Below, in pieces: positions 20,776 through 21,066 of a DNA stretch of 21,066 nt. The notes under the pieces are model-generated. The model saw only the letters and a list, made by a program, of their open reading frames with translations, had not been told where the DNA came from and searched no databases. Origin of the DNA: CAVZKK01 sp964573475 (GTDB lineage Archaea > Thermoproteota > Bathyarchaeia > Bathyarchaeales > Bathycorpusculaceae); the NCBI GenBank assembly GCA_964573475.1, contig CAZNJT010000020.1:1-21066 (forward strand), written 5' to 3'. Each line of letters starts with the position of its first letter. Positions within the stretch are counted from its first letter, which is position 1. A program made the position numbers and the translations under genes.

Positions 20776-21066
20776 TTACTCAGACGGCACTGTACGAGAA
20801 ATATTGCGTGTGCGTCTCCAAATACGAATGCGATGGATAGAATATGTGCAAACTACGCCCAAAATCATACCAACAAACACAGACACAACCCAAACCATAA
20901 GTCCCAAAACTTGAGGCATCAACGAATATGTCAAAAACAACGGAAAGAAAAATATCCATCTTGCCACTTCAGGCAAACTCTGAAGGACTGGCAAAAACGC
21001 CGTTATCAAAAAAGGCGCAGGAAACGCCCACAAGAATCCAGCAAGCAAACCCGACCAAATATGCCG
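20776..21066 (-). CDS. Partial multi-TM protein (5' end outside window)
   Basis: The frame is open to the right edge (reading RHIWSGLLAGFLWAFP before the first TTG at 21048), so the start lies outside. Three membrane helices are visible: FLWAFPAPFLITAFLPVLQS, VARWIFFFPLFLTYSLMPQV and LGLMVWVVSVFVGMILGVVC. A basic tail IHRIRIWRRTRNISRTVPSE follows. It is a small integral membrane protein with a cytoplasmic C-terminus, family unknown. Confidence 0.65.
   Translation of the reverse strand, partial: RHIWSGLLAGFLWAFPAPFLITAFLPVLQSLPEVARWIFFFPLFLTYSLMPQVLGLMVWVVSVFVGMILGVVCTYSIHRIRIWRRTRNISRTVPSE

Noticed and set aside
1..21066. CRISPR array, rRNA or complete insertion sequence
   Set aside because: No regularly spaced repeats, no rRNA-like stretch and no transposase frame (DDE, HUH or serine recombinase) could be seen on either strand.

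Overview
The window looks archaeal. Starts are often GTG or TTG, AT-rich TATA-like boxes sit about 25 nt upstream of apparently leaderless genes, and only a few genes have strong GGAGG ribosome-binding sites. The protein families (HTH_45-type winged helix, Lrp-type HTH, a stand-alone Nfu-type scaffold, ribbon-helix-helix regulator, Ig-like surface proteins with C-terminal membrane domains) suit a Bathyarchaeia-like Thermoproteota genome. That placement is inference; there is no rRNA or other marker gene here. Most of the window is accessory DNA: many orphans, several broken genes, and tRNA-derived fragments.

Layout. 1-2.6 kb: the end of a secreted or surface protein, then a minus-strand unit with a 61-aa membrane protein coupled to a 406-aa secreted protein, followed by a 28-codon frame with a perfect Shine-Dalgarno. 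2.6-3.1 kb: two coupled tiny minus-strand genes diverge from a ribbon-helix-helix regulator across a promoter with [A/G]TTG[C/T]AT repeats, mostly on a 10-bp pitch. 3.3-6.1 kb: a coiled-coil surface protein, a winged-helix regulator, a graveyard with a truncated vsr and an opposing truncated gene, and an arrestin-fold/zinc-ribbon protein. 6.2-9.8 kb: a methyltransferase, a two-TM protein with a beta domain, a frameshifted HEPN gene between diverged direct repeats, a PD-(D/E)XK-like protein and tRNA or tRNA-fragment sequences. 9.8-11.1 kb: an orphan and two decayed genes.

The centrepiece is the 958-residue minus-strand gene at 11094-13970. It has an N-terminal HD-type phosphohydrolase-like domain with a full candidate metal-ligand set, joined to a NACHT STAND NTPase and a helical C-terminus. 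This is the architecture of an NLR-like immune protein: effector, NTPase switch, sensor. It is followed by nifU-like, more decayed genes, a one-TM helical protein, an ASCH-domain gene with an in-frame stop, a three-gene membrane operon with Ig-like and DUF4436-like domains, and a winged-helix/coiled-coil protein whose promoter closely resembles that of the one-TM protein.

Taken together this reads as an archaeal defence and mobile-DNA island. NACHT, HEPN, PD-(D/E)XK, vsr, ASCH and methyltransferase genes are all typical of the phage-host arms race, several are decayed, and the tRNA 3' fragments suggest repeated integration. The HD-NACHT protein is the best candidate for a little-described immune system. 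The joint action of the other genes is not shown by the sequence.
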